This document shows positions 55,023 to 63,220 of a stretch of 64,000 nucleotides of DNA, piece by piece. Source of the DNA: Microbulbifer elongatus (lineage in GTDB: Bacteria; Pseudomonadota; Gammaproteobacteria; Pseudomonadales; Cellvibrionaceae); the NCBI RefSeq assembly GCF_021165935.1, contig NZ_CP088953.1, positions 2,217,501 to 2,281,500 on the forward strand, in the 5' to 3' direction. The notes below the pieces were generated by a model that was given only the letters and a program-made list of their open reading frames with translations, was not told the origin of the DNA and did no database searches. The stretch's first letter is position 1; each line of letters starts with the position of its first letter. The position numbers were made by a program, and so were the translations under genes.

Positions 55023-56366
55023 TCAGTGCCTCGTGGTTTTGATCTCATGTAAAGCGAGCTCGTCAACATAAACTAGCCCACCCTGTGGCTTGTTGGTAAA
55101 GAAGATGGTCACCTCAGTGGTGTTCGGGCCGGTAGTGAACTGCAGGCTCTTTTCATGCCAGCGGTTGAAGAAGTAGCGCACGTTTGAGGTGGCATTGCCG
55201 TGGTCTCTTACGCCCAGGTAGGCGTTGAACCATTGGTCTGTCTGATTGGTGTCGGCGCTATTGGCCCAGGCACTGACGATGTACGCCGTATTTGGTTTTA
55301 CCGCTACCGTCTGTTCGATGGTGCCACCACGGGTCAGTGATGCCGCCTTGTTGCCATCTGATGTTACGTTGGTGGTGATGGTGGCGGGTCCGCTCCAGCC
55401 TTGCAGGTCATGTTCGAAGCTGGGGTTGGTCAGCAGGTTTTCCCGGTTCGGGCAGGCGCCGCCAGATTGTCCGTTGGTGCGCTGGTAGACGCGGCTGTAG
55501 TCAACGACAAAATCGATACCTTCGGCACCGTTAAAGTGTTCAGGTCGCAGGTCCCAGGCGCTGATTTCCCAGTCGAAGGTTTCCATATCGATCCACGGGC
55601 GCTGGGGGTTGGTGGCAACCCATGCATTGCCCATTTCTTCACGGGTAACGCAGTTTACCAGCGCGCCATCGATATAAATGGCGACATAGTTGGGATCCCA
55701 CTCAAACCCGTACACATGGAAATCGTCGGCTACACCGAAATCAAAAATATGGTCGTTTTCCCAGATGCGGCGGCCGTAGGTGGAAGAGCCATTGCGCCAG
55801 TCGTGAAAGCTGGTGTGAAAGCGCTTGCCGGACCAGGGGTTGTTCGGGTTCCAGCCAAAGCTTTCGAAGGCATCGGTCTCACCGCCTACACCGGTAGTCC
55901 AGTAGGAGCTGGAAATGGGGCCAGGTGCAGCTTTGGAACGCATCTCCATATAGCCGTACAGGAAGGTGTTTTTGCCAAGCAATGCCGCGGTGGTAATGGG
56001 CACATCACCGTATTGCCAGTTGCCCTGGGAGTTGCCGCCGCCATTGCCGTCTGAAAAGTTATGGCCTGGATCCCAGCGGGATGTCATATACAGATAGCCG
56101 TTTTCTACCCGCACGTTATCCGGGTCATATTCGGACGGAGCCCGTCCGCGCCACTGTCCATTCCATTGGCCGTTTTCACCCTGATTGAACCACACGTCTC
56201 TATCAAAGCTTGAGCCATTAAATTCATCGGAAACACTGGGATTTATGACCCAGCCAGCGTTGTTGTCTGGGTCGGATAGTGGTGGGGGGATTTCCTGCGC
56301 GGTGGCTTGTTGGCCCGCAGCGACCGCCACGGTGAGCGCGAGAGAGGCTCTTAATTTCTTACGCAT
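55023..56366 (-). CDS. Secreted GH16 galactanase (agarase/porphyranase-like) with C-terminal CBM4-like module
   Basis: A 447-residue exported enzyme (signal peptide ending QATAQ). The GH16 domain (about 35-300) carries ETDAFE, with Glu163 as nucleophile, Asp165 and Glu168 as acid/base. YGYMEMRSKAAPGPISSSYW and FHVYGFEWDPNYVAIYIDG are typical of marine agarase/porphyranase GH16 subfamilies; the exact substrate is uncertain. The C-terminal domain (about 312-440, NLLTNPSFEHDLQGW to YVDELALHE) resembles CBM4/9 jelly rolls. It lies downstream of, and on the same strand as, the large haem-motif protein; a long hairpin (56411-56449) between them may be a processing or termination signal. Confidence 0.85.
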   Translation of the reverse strand: MRKKLRASLALTVAVAAGQQATAQEIPPPLSDPDNNAGWVINPSVSDEFNGSSFDRDVWFNQGENGQWNGQWRGRAPSEYDPDNVRVENGYLYMTSRWDPGHNFSDGNGGGNSQGNWQYGDVPITTAALLGKNTFLYGYMEMRSKAAPGPISSSYWTTGVGGETDAFESFGWNPNNPWSGKRFHTSFHDWRNGSSTYGRRIWENDHIFDFGVADDFHVYGFEWDPNYVAIYIDGALVNCVTREEMGNAWVATNPQRPWIDMETFDWEISAWDLRPEHFNGAEGIDFVVDYSRVYQRTNGQSGGACPNRENLLTNPSFEHDLQGWSGPATITTNVTSDGNKAASLTRGGTIEQTVAVKPNTAYIVSAWANSADTNQTDQWFNAYLGVRDHGNATSNVRYFFNRWHEKSLQFTTGPNTTEVTIFFTNKPQGGLVYVDELALHEIKTTRH

Positions 56367-56410
56367 TGATTTACACCCTTAAGTTTTTTTATTTTTTCTG
56401 TTTGCACGAT

Positions 56411-56449
56411 GCTGGCCCGGTATCTCACCGCTATTGGTGCCGGGCCAGC
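56411..56449 (-). terminator. Long GC-rich hairpin between the haem-motif protein and GH16 genes
   Basis: GCTGGCCCGG (56411-56420) pairs with CCGGGCCAGC (56440-56449), and CACC with GGTG inside. There is no T-run on the minus strand, so it may be a weak terminator or an mRNA-stability element. Confidence 0.5.
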
Positions 56450-56478
56450 GTTTCGTCGTGGATGTCAGTGAAATGACG

Positions 56479-59448
56479 TTACTGGGACACTATGAGAGTA
56501 ATCGCGTCCGTGATGGATGAGTCTGCCTTGGAGACAACCGTAATCGTGGCCTGTCCAGCACCCTGGGCAGTGATTAAACCGGACGTGCTGGGGCGGGCAA
56601 TTTGCCAGCTGGACGATTGATAGGTTACGTTTTGCTGGTTTGCACAGCTCGGAGAAACGGTTGTATCCAGAGCCAGTGTGTCACCAACGTTTAGGTGAAC
56701 AGTGCCTTCTACATTGAGCGCGATACTTTCCACCGGGACCCAGTTGGGTTGACCCGGGCCGCAGATGCTGTTGTCGGGCTCAGGCTCGGGTTCGGGCTCG
56801 GGCTCGGGTTCAGGTTCAGGTTCAGGTTCAGGCGGGGTCCCTCCAGCGAACGCCAGAAGGTAGTGATCCACGTTGAAGGCGTTTTGCCGGGTCGACACCA
56901 GGCGCGTGTTGGGCCGGCCATTGCCGAGCCAACTTGCAGGAATGTTCCCGTAGACATACGGGTCCGGCTGCATCGGCTGACGGCGCTCGTCGTACGGTGC
57001 CATTACGCCCGGGTGTAACGCCAACGCGTCGAGGTCAAGTCCGCCGCGTCCGTCAGCGGTGTGACAGCTCAAGCAGAAGGAGTTTCCACGGGACTCCGGG
57101 CGAGGGCGATCTGCCTGCAGTGGGCCTTCCGGGAAGTTGATCGCTTCACGAACGCCGACCATTCCGGCGGGAATATTCTGCAAGTGTGCGGCGTAGTCAT
57201 CACTGTAGTCGTGATAGCACGCGTATTGCGAATAGGTGTTCTCCCCGAATTGCTGCAGGACAGTGCTGATTTCGTTGTGGGAGTCAGCCGGGAACCCATT
57301 GGCGCGCGTGCGCCAGTACGCAGGAGCATTGCCTGTGACAGCGGCGAGGGTACCTTTTGCGTGGTTACAGGCGACTTCTTTATTGACGGTTTCAGAAAAT
57401 ACTTTGAAGTCATCAATCCAGCCACGGAAGGAGGGGGTTCCGTGAGCGCCGGCGCCGATCGTCAGGGTACCCGGCTCGAGCGCGAATAGCGGTTGACCAC
57501 TGGTAAAGGTATCCACCTTGTACCCGTTGATATAAGTCTCGATCGTGCGGTTTCCAACACTCAGCTGAAAGCCGAGATGTGCCCAGCCGGATAGCGGTAT
57601 GGCGTCCACCGTGTTCAGGGTATGCACCTGCGCGCCGTTGCTATCGATAAAGGCAATGCGGTCGCTATTTTGCAGACGGACCTGAGAGCCATCGGGAAAT
57701 TCGATTAGAGTGCGCTCTCCGGCATTGTCACGGCTATCTATAAAAATGCTGTAGTACCAGGGAGTTCCCAGTACGCTTTGCGGCTGCTCTGGTATTTCGT
57801 ACTCCAGCCCGATGTTGTCGCCGTCCAGCCAATAACCTTTACCGGTAAATCCGCCGTTGGCGATAATTTCTGCGCGCCCATCTCCGGTCATTCGTGCACT
57901 GAGCGGTTTGTTCCAATACAGGGACGTCGCTGAATTCTGGATATGTCCGTCGAGGACCGCTTTTACGTTGTATCGCGTGTTGATCCTCAGCTGCTGCACC
58001 ATATGCGAAACAATAAAGCCGTTTGCATTGACGTAGTCGTCAAACACGACCTCATCGGTCGAACGACCTGTACTCATCAGCCAAGTGACATCCGCGGGAC
58101 TGATTGGGCGCATATTGTCGAAGTAATTGAAACGGTGTTCGTTCGAATCAAAAAAACTGGTATTTGGCACATTGCCATTGGGCATAACATCGATGTTGCG
58201 GCTACGGGTATCGCCGACACGTTTATATCCTTGATCCGCCCCATTGGGCTCATACAGCAATACTTCGCGATGTGCGGTTTCGCGCACGTCTTCCATGCTG
58301 TCCATATGATTGATCATACCGTCCAGCAGTACCATTTTGCCGCGTGTCCACAGCCCTAGAAGTGTGCGCCCGTTGAGCGGTGAATTTTCTGCACCGCCGG
58401 AGCAACCGCCATAGGTTGCCTGTACTTCTGGTGGGCAACGGGTAGGGAACCCGGCATTGGACAAGCGCCCGCCGATGGAAGTAAAGGTGATATTGGCACC
58501 ACTCTTATCAATCCAGGGGTAGGTGCCAAAACCGAAGCCATCGGGAAGTACCAGGCGCTCTCCCCGGTTGTCCAGGGTCTCGAAGGGGTGCATGGCGAAA
58601 CCATAACGGGTGTTAATGGTGTCATCGTAGGGGGCGTGGCCAATCGGGTAGCGGTCGGTGAACTGGCGTACGTCACAGGCTTCAAAATTGTCGGGGTTGT
58701 CGTTTACGTAGTAGACAATATCCGATCGGGCGGAACGGGTACCTCCGTCCGGGTGGCGCCAGGAAAAGGACGCATTGTCCGTACGGTGTACGAGCAGGTG
58801 GCCGTCACCGGTAATGCTGGGTTCAAAAAACGACCCTCCGGGAAAAGCCACATTGCCTTCCACGGTATTGCCGGCGGTGATTTCGGCAATGTGTGCATCG
58901 GCGGTTTTGGGGTTTTCAACCCGGATGTGCACATCAGTACCGGCCAGGTGGCGATTTTCCAACTGGGTGATAACAACCAGGTCATAGCAATCGTCTGAAC
59001 CGTCTACGCCACACGCATAGGGGTTCGCGTTATCCCGGTGGGGCGCGGCGGACGGGTCATCTGAAAGATCCCCGGAAGGGTCACACAGCGTCATGTGGCC
59101 GGACGTGCCTCGGATCGGAATATCTCCATCCGGTTGCATTTCATAGGAGTACTCATGGCGACTCATAATTTCCATACCGGCAGGGGACTCGAGAAAGGGC
59201 TCGTTGATGTTTTCCGGTTTTAGCAGACGGAAATACACCCCGCGATAGGGCCGGTGGGTTAGCCCGACCCGGCTGTCTTTGCTGGTGGTGAGGGGGGGGA
59301 TGTAAGGGTTTAGCCAGTGCCGATGGGTACCGCCAGGCACATGGCCCTCTGCCATGTGAATGGTGCGGTCGATACTGGGTCGTTCTGGGGCTGCATGACC
59401 ATAGCTCGCTGTGAGTGCGAGCAATACGGCCGGCACGTAAAGTCTCAT
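56479..59448 (-). CDS. Large secreted protein with one CxxCH haem-type motif, LamG-like and Big_2 domains
   Basis: A 990-residue exported protein (signal peptide ending GHAA) whose N-terminal 500 residues I do not recognise. A LamG/concanavalin-like domain spans about 505-675. FCLSCH (Cys792, Cys795, His796) is a c-type haem attachment motif, followed by a Glu-Pro repeat linker and a C-terminal Big_2 domain containing two Cys. A role in oxidative attack on, or electron transfer near, the galactan is possible, but no known oxidoreductase domain is visible. Start at 59448 follows GGAGG nine bases upstream; the ORF extends to 59571 without support. The GH16 gene follows. An imperfect AAACATCAT half-site lies upstream. 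Confidence 0.7.
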   Translation of the reverse strand: MRLYVPAVLLALTASYGHAAPERPSIDRTIHMAEGHVPGGTHRHWLNPYIPPLTTSKDSRVGLTHRPYRGVYFRLLKPENINEPFLESPAGMEIMSRHEYSYEMQPDGDIPIRGTSGHMTLCDPSGDLSDDPSAAPHRDNANPYACGVDGSDDCYDLVVITQLENRHLAGTDVHIRVENPKTADAHIAEITAGNTVEGNVAFPGGSFFEPSITGDGHLLVHRTDNASFSWRHPDGGTRSARSDIVYYVNDNPDNFEACDVRQFTDRYPIGHAPYDDTINTRYGFAMHPFETLDNRGERLVLPDGFGFGTYPWIDKSGANITFTSIGGRLSNAGFPTRCPPEVQATYGGCSGGAENSPLNGRTLLGLWTRGKMVLLDGMINHMDSMEDVRETAHREVLLYEPNGADQGYKRVGDTRSRNIDVMPNGNVPNTSFFDSNEHRFNYFDNMRPISPADVTWLMSTGRSTDEVVFDDYVNANGFIVSHMVQQLRINTRYNVKAVLDGHIQNSATSLYWNKPLSARMTGDGRAEIIANGGFTGKGYWLDGDNIGLEYEIPEQPQSVLGTPWYYSIFIDSRDNAGERTLIEFPDGSQVRLQNSDRIAFIDSNGAQVHTLNTVDAIPLSGWAHLGFQLSVGNRTIETYINGYKVDTFTSGQPLFALEPGTLTIGAGAHGTPSFRGWIDDFKVFSETVNKEVACNHAKGTLAAVTGNAPAYWRTRANGFPADSHNEISTVLQQFGENTYSQYACYHDYSDDYAAHLQNIPAGMVGVREAINFPEGPLQADRPRPESRGNSFCLSCHTADGRGGLDLDALALHPGVMAPYDERRQPMQPDPYVYGNIPASWLGNGRPNTRLVSTRQNAFNVDHYLLAFAGGTPPEPEPEPEPEPEPEPEPEPDNSICGPGQPNWVPVESIALNVEGTVHLNVGDTLALDTTVSPSCANQQNVTYQSSSWQIARPSTSGLITAQGAGQATITVVSKADSSITDAITLIVSQ
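56774..56832 (-). repeat. Hexamer tandem repeat coding a Glu-Pro linker
   Basis: About ten copies of a GGCTCG/GGTTCA-like hexamer encode alternating Glu-Pro residues between the haem-type domain and the Big_2 domain. Such EP linkers are common in secreted proteins of Cellvibrionales and are prone to copy-number change. Confidence 0.85.
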
Positions 59449-59569
59449 CGCTAGTTGCCTCCGGGCATTATTTTTATGTAAGTGCTCAAAAAAACCTCGG
59501 AAACGGAGGTTTACCGCATTTGAGGAGGGCTCCCTGACAGAGAGAGTAATGAAAATGTAGCATTTAGCC

Positions 59570-59584
59570 AAACATCATACTAAT
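59570..59584 (-). promoter_or_regulatory. Half-site of the AAACAT-N3-ATGTTT operator
   Basis: AAACATCAT is present but the second arm is degenerate (ACTAAT). It lies 122 bp upstream of the haem-motif protein within the 348-bp divergent gap 59449-59796. No clear -35/-10 pair is placed around it, so function is doubtful. Confidence 0.3.
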
Positions 59585-59662
59585 GATATTGTGTTATGTG
59601 GTGCACACTTTTCGTGCAAGGACGCTCTCTCTAGTGGATTATTGCGTCAGATCGGAAGAATA

Positions 59663-59691
59663 TTGCGAGCCAAAACGTATGATGTTTAAAT
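59663..59691 (+). promoter_or_regulatory. Composite promoter-operator for the clan GH-A lipoprotein
   Basis: TTGCGA (59663-59668), 17-bp spacer, TTAAAT (59686-59691). AAACGT-ATG-ATGTTT (59673-59687) has one arm mismatch. Confidence 0.7.
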
Positions 59692-59796
59692 AAGTGGCAT
59701 GACCCTGATTTCGAGGCTCCGTGTGAACCCGATGGGTAATCAATGCGAGATCTGAAAACCAATAACAGCCAAAGTCACGCCTGGATCGAGAGAAAA

Positions 59797-62232
59797 ATGA
59801 AAAAGACATTGTTGTGCACCGCCATTGCTGCGCTTTTGCCGCTGGGCCTGGGGGCCTGCTCCGAGCAGAAACTGGAAGCCGCCGCACTGGAAAAGCCAGC
59901 CAGTGAGAGTGTGGCCAATGTCAGCCCACTGGAAGCCACTGCTTTGGACAAAATCGGCACTCTCGAGGCGCAGGTAAAAGAAGCACAAAGCAAAGGCCTG
60001 GATGTTACCCGGGAAGAAACCACCCTCTGGTTCGCCCGGGAGTTCCTGAAGTTTGCCAACTGGGACGAGCAGAACCGCGATGCGGTGGCCTATATGTTCG
60101 GTGCCTACGCCCCCTACGAAGATAGAAAAGAGCAGTTGGCGGATGAGCTGCCGGACTTCGAGCGCAGCAAAGTCATCGAAATCCTCGATGCGAGTATTGA
60201 AGAGCTGGGTAAAGTCATCGACGGTTCGATCAAGCGGCGCCCGGTGCCCAAGATTGACTGGGAAAATATCGAAGTCAGCGACAATATGCTGCTGAGCAAC
60301 GGCAAGCCCGCGTTTCTATACGACTATTTCTCCAAATCCGTCGGCCGCCCGCTGACGGATACCGCGGTGTACAACGATCACCTCGGTGCCATTTATCACG
60401 GTGGTGAAAACCTCTACCCGGTGGATCACGACCGCGCCATCAACTCCTTCCTGCTGAAAGAAGACGGCACCTTTGATGAAACCTTGATGAAAGAGGTTAC
60501 CGACATCGACCCGAGCAATGTCGGCTTCCTGATTTACTGGAACATGGGTATCCCCGAGTGGGTGGAAAAGAAAGAGCCGGAGGTACGCCTCGGTCGCTCC
60601 CTGTTTACCGGCTATGACATCGACAACCCGCTGGTGCGCGATGTCTGGGGCAAGATCGCCAGCCATACCGGTGAGCTGACCCGTGGCAAAAAAGTGACCC
60701 AGCTGGGCTATATCCTCGCCAATGAACCCCACTGGTTTAGTGAAAAAGGCCACTGGAGTCAGAATTTTCAGGAAATGAACGCGATCAGTTCCTACACCCT
60801 GGATGCTTTTCGCAACTGGCTCGACGGAAAATACCGGGGTGACATCAAGGCGCTGAACGGTAACTGGGATAGTGACTTTGCGAGCTTTGATCGCGTACAG
60901 ATCGAGATTCCCATTGACCCCGCCATTCGCGGCACGGCCAAGTGGTACGACTGGTCCCGCTACAACATGGACCGTGCCATCAACTGGTTTACCTTCCTTC
61001 AGGGGGAGCTGCGTAAGGGCAATCCGGAGGCGGATACCAGTATCAAAATCATGCCTGACATGTTCACGGAAAACGCACGCTCCCACGGTATTGATGTGGA
61101 GGCGCTCACCGATCTCACCTCAATGATTGGCAACGATGCTAAAACCCGCGAGACGCGCGCGCTGAACCGTAATCAGCCGGAGCCCTGGGAAGCGCATTAC
61201 AGCTGGTTCTGGGAAGAGATGAGCATGAGTTACGACTTTATGGAGTCGGTCTCGCCGGGGAAAATCCACGTAAACAGTGAAAGCCACTTTCTCTCAGCGT
61301 CCTGGTGGCGGGAGCTGGATTCCAGTGTAGATTACGTGCATAGCGTTTATTGGCTGGCGACCCTGCAGGGGATGGATGCCAATATGGCCTGGTTCTGGGC
61401 CCGTGACCCGGACGGCTCTCCGGAAGACCGTCTTGAGGGCGAGATGAACTTCTTCGACCCGGCACTGGCGGGTTCCTTTGCCGGCTCGGTCAACCAGCAG
61501 CCGCATATTGCCAACGCCTATACCCAGGTGATGTACGACCTGAACAGCTTTTCCGAAGAAATTATCGCGCTGCGCGAACAGCGCCGTCCCATCCGCCTGT
61601 TTTATTCGGAAACCTCGGCCATCAATAAGCCAAAGCATATGAGCGAACAGTGGAAAGCCTACGAGAGTCTGTTCTTTGACGGCTTCCCGGTGGGCTTCGC
61701 CACCGAAAATATCATCAACAAACAGGATCACAGTCAGTGGGATGTGATTGCGGTGCATAGCACCCAGTATGTCACCAGCTCCGAGCTTGACGCCCTGCAG
61801 GGCTACCTGAACCAAGGTGGTACCGTGATCGTGGACAGCGCGGAAAGCCTGAGCATGGACGAGTACGGCAAACCGCACAAAAAAGCGCTGGAGCAGGGCA
61901 AGGGCAAACTCATTGTTCTGAATAAAAAGAACGACGTTGCCGCAATGCGTGAAGCCGCGCTCGACGAGGCTGCAGCGAGCCTGCCGGCCATCAACCTGGT
62001 GGAAGACAATGGCACCGAGCACAAAGGCACCACCTGGCGTGTGGTGCAGCAGGATGACGGCTCCTATCTCGTCAGCATCCTGAATATCGGCAAGCACACC
62101 GCCAAGCTCGACCTGAGCCTGGACGGCGCCGATACCATTGCCGTAACCGACCTGTTTACCGAAAACGAGATGGGCACCCAATTCGAACTGGCGCCGAAGG
62201 GCGTGATGTTACTCCAGGTGGCCGCACGTTAG
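59797..62232 (+). CDS. Clan GH-A glycoside hydrolase lipoprotein (GH42-like)
   Basis: An 811-residue lipoprotein (lipobox LGAC, Ser at +2) with an N-terminal helical segment (about 30-115) and a (beta/alpha)8 hydrolase domain. ILANEPHWFS holds the probable acid/base Glu310 and HVNSESHFLS the probable nucleophile Glu495. A trimerisation-like Rossmann domain (about 600-700, YVTSSELDALQGYLNQGGTVIVDS) and a small beta domain end it, as in GH42 beta-galactosidases. Families related to GH42 that act on carrageenan oligosaccharides (for example GH167) are a real alternative. It probably trims galacto-oligosaccharides at the cell surface. Start at 59797 follows GAGAG and begins the lipoprotein leader. 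It carries its own GntR-type promoter. Confidence 0.75.
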   Translation: MKKTLLCTAIAALLPLGLGACSEQKLEAAALEKPASESVANVSPLEATALDKIGTLEAQVKEAQSKGLDVTREETTLWFAREFLKFANWDEQNRDAVAYMFGAYAPYEDRKEQLADELPDFERSKVIEILDASIEELGKVIDGSIKRRPVPKIDWENIEVSDNMLLSNGKPAFLYDYFSKSVGRPLTDTAVYNDHLGAIYHGGENLYPVDHDRAINSFLLKEDGTFDETLMKEVTDIDPSNVGFLIYWNMGIPEWVEKKEPEVRLGRSLFTGYDIDNPLVRDVWGKIASHTGELTRGKKVTQLGYILANEPHWFSEKGHWSQNFQEMNAISSYTLDAFRNWLDGKYRGDIKALNGNWDSDFASFDRVQIEIPIDPAIRGTAKWYDWSRYNMDRAINWFTFLQGELRKGNPEADTSIKIMPDMFTENARSHGIDVEALTDLTSMIGNDAKTRETRALNRNQPEPWEAHYSWFWEEMSMSYDFMESVSPGKIHVNSESHFLSASWWRELDSSVDYVHSVYWLATLQGMDANMAWFWARDPDGSPEDRLEGEMNFFDPALAGSFAGSVNQQPHIANAYTQVMYDLNSFSEEIIALREQRRPIRLFYSETSAINKPKHMSEQWKAYESLFFDGFPVGFATENIINKQDHSQWDVIAVHSTQYVTSSELDALQGYLNQGGTVIVDSAESLSMDEYGKPHKKALEQGKGKLIVLNKKNDVAAMREAALDEAAASLPAINLVEDNGTEHKGTTWRVVQQDDGSYLVSILNIGKHTAKLDLSLDGADTIAVTDLFTENEMGTQFELAPKGVMLLQVAAR

Positions 62233-62263
62233 AGAGAGGTGTTCTCGAACGTTATTACGTTAG

Positions 62264-62303
62264 TCTTCACGAAATGAGACCATTAGTCTCTTTTCGTGAA
62301 AGA
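62264..62303 (+). terminator. Palindromic stem-loop between GH42-like and GntR genes
   Basis: A 16-bp stem with minor mismatches (62264-62280 and 62286-62303, arms CTTCACGAAATGAGAC and its near complement) has a CATTA loop. No T-run follows, so it may be a weak terminator or protein-binding palindrome. Confidence 0.45.
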
Positions 62304-62328
62304 GATTGCGCGGATCAAGAATATTCTG

Positions 62329-62357
62329 TTGTCCGTCTAAAGGTATAATGTTTAAAT
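62329..62357 (+). promoter_or_regulatory. Composite promoter-operator of the first GntR gene (autoregulatory, leaderless)
   Basis: TTGTCC (62329-62334), 17-bp spacer, TTAAAT (62352-62357). Operator-like AAAGGT-ATA-ATGTTT is at 62339-62353. Only 7 nt separate the -10 from the ATG at 62365, with no ribosome binding site. Confidence 0.65.
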
Positions 62358-62364
62358 AGATTCC

Positions 62365-63102
62365 ATGAGTGAGTTAATCTATTACGACCTGAAGCGCGCC
62401 CCCACCATGTCTCCGAGTCTGTCTGTCCAGGTGGCTCGTGAGCTTGGTCGGAGAATCGTTTCCGGTGCCTTCGAGCCGGGGAGCCTGATTGATGATGAGG
62501 CGGCTCTCGCGGAGCGCTATCAGGTAAGCCGGGTGGTGGTACGCGGTGCGGTAAAGATTCTGGTAGGGAAGGGCCTGCTGGACGTTCGCCGTGGGATCGG
62601 TACCAAAGTGCGGCCGCGCAACCAATGGATTCTATTGGATGACGATGTACTGGCCTGGCACCTTTCCGCGCCCCCCAATCCCGCGTTCCTCAAACAGTTA
62701 ATGGAAATTCGTCTGGCGTTTGAGCCCAAAGCGTCCCGCTGGGCCGCGGAGCGGGCAACGCCAGAAGATCTCGCAGAAATTGAAGCGGCCTGTAACCGGA
62801 TGGCGGAAGAGCGCGGTTCTGCAGAAGACTTTGTGATTGCAGACTCGATGTTTCACCGCGCTATCATCAAGGCCGCACGCAACAGCATTTTGACGGCGAT
62901 GGAAGGGGTGATTTACTCGGCTCTGCTGGTGAGTATCCGCGTAACCAACAAAGATCCGCGGGAGAATGGTGCCTCGGTGCCATTCCACCGGGAAGTGTAC
63001 GAAGCCATTGCCGCTGGTGATGGCGACAAGGCCGAGCGGCTCACTGATAACCTGCTCCGGGATACCAGCCGGCGGTTAAGCCTGGAGGAGAGTGAAGTCT
63101 GA
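62365..63102 (+). CDS. FadR-subfamily GntR transcriptional regulator
   Basis: A 245-residue regulator. The winged helix (about 15-85) includes RRIVSGAFEPGSLI, the recognition helix region RYQVSRVVVRGAVKIL and wing residues DVRRGIGTKVRPR; an FCD ligand domain follows (about 105-230) with metal/acid-binding patterns EIRLAFEPKASRWA, DSMFHRAII and VPFHREVYEAI. FCD regulators usually sense sugar acids such as galactonate or KDGal. The likely operator, AAACAT-N3-ATGTTT, occurs in its own promoter and at least six others in the window. It is paralogous to the next gene. Spacing from the -10 suggests a leaderless transcript. Confidence 0.9.
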   Translation: MSELIYYDLKRAPTMSPSLSVQVARELGRRIVSGAFEPGSLIDDEAALAERYQVSRVVVRGAVKILVGKGLLDVRRGIGTKVRPRNQWILLDDDVLAWHLSAPPNPAFLKQLMEIRLAFEPKASRWAAERATPEDLAEIEAACNRMAEERGSAEDFVIADSMFHRAIIKAARNSILTAMEGVIYSALLVSIRVTNKDPRENGASVPFHREVYEAIAAGDGDKAERLTDNLLRDTSRRLSLEESEV

Positions 63103-63184
63103 TCGCTTTTTAAACAGTTTGACTGAAAATCTCAGGTTTTCGATTTCCTGAAACGACCTGCCTGGCCTCCTGCCGACAAATCTG

Positions 63185-63213
63185 TTGGCAAGTTCTACAT
63201 GCTATGTTTATAT
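63185..63213 (+). promoter_or_regulatory. Composite promoter-operator of the second GntR gene (autoregulatory, leaderless)
   Basis: TTGGCA (63185-63190), 17-bp spacer, TTATAT (63208-63213). Operator-like CTACAT-GCT-ATGTTT is at 63195-63209. As in the first GntR gene, 7 nt separate the -10 from the ATG at 63221. Confidence 0.65.
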
Positions 63214-63220
63214 GCGTCGC

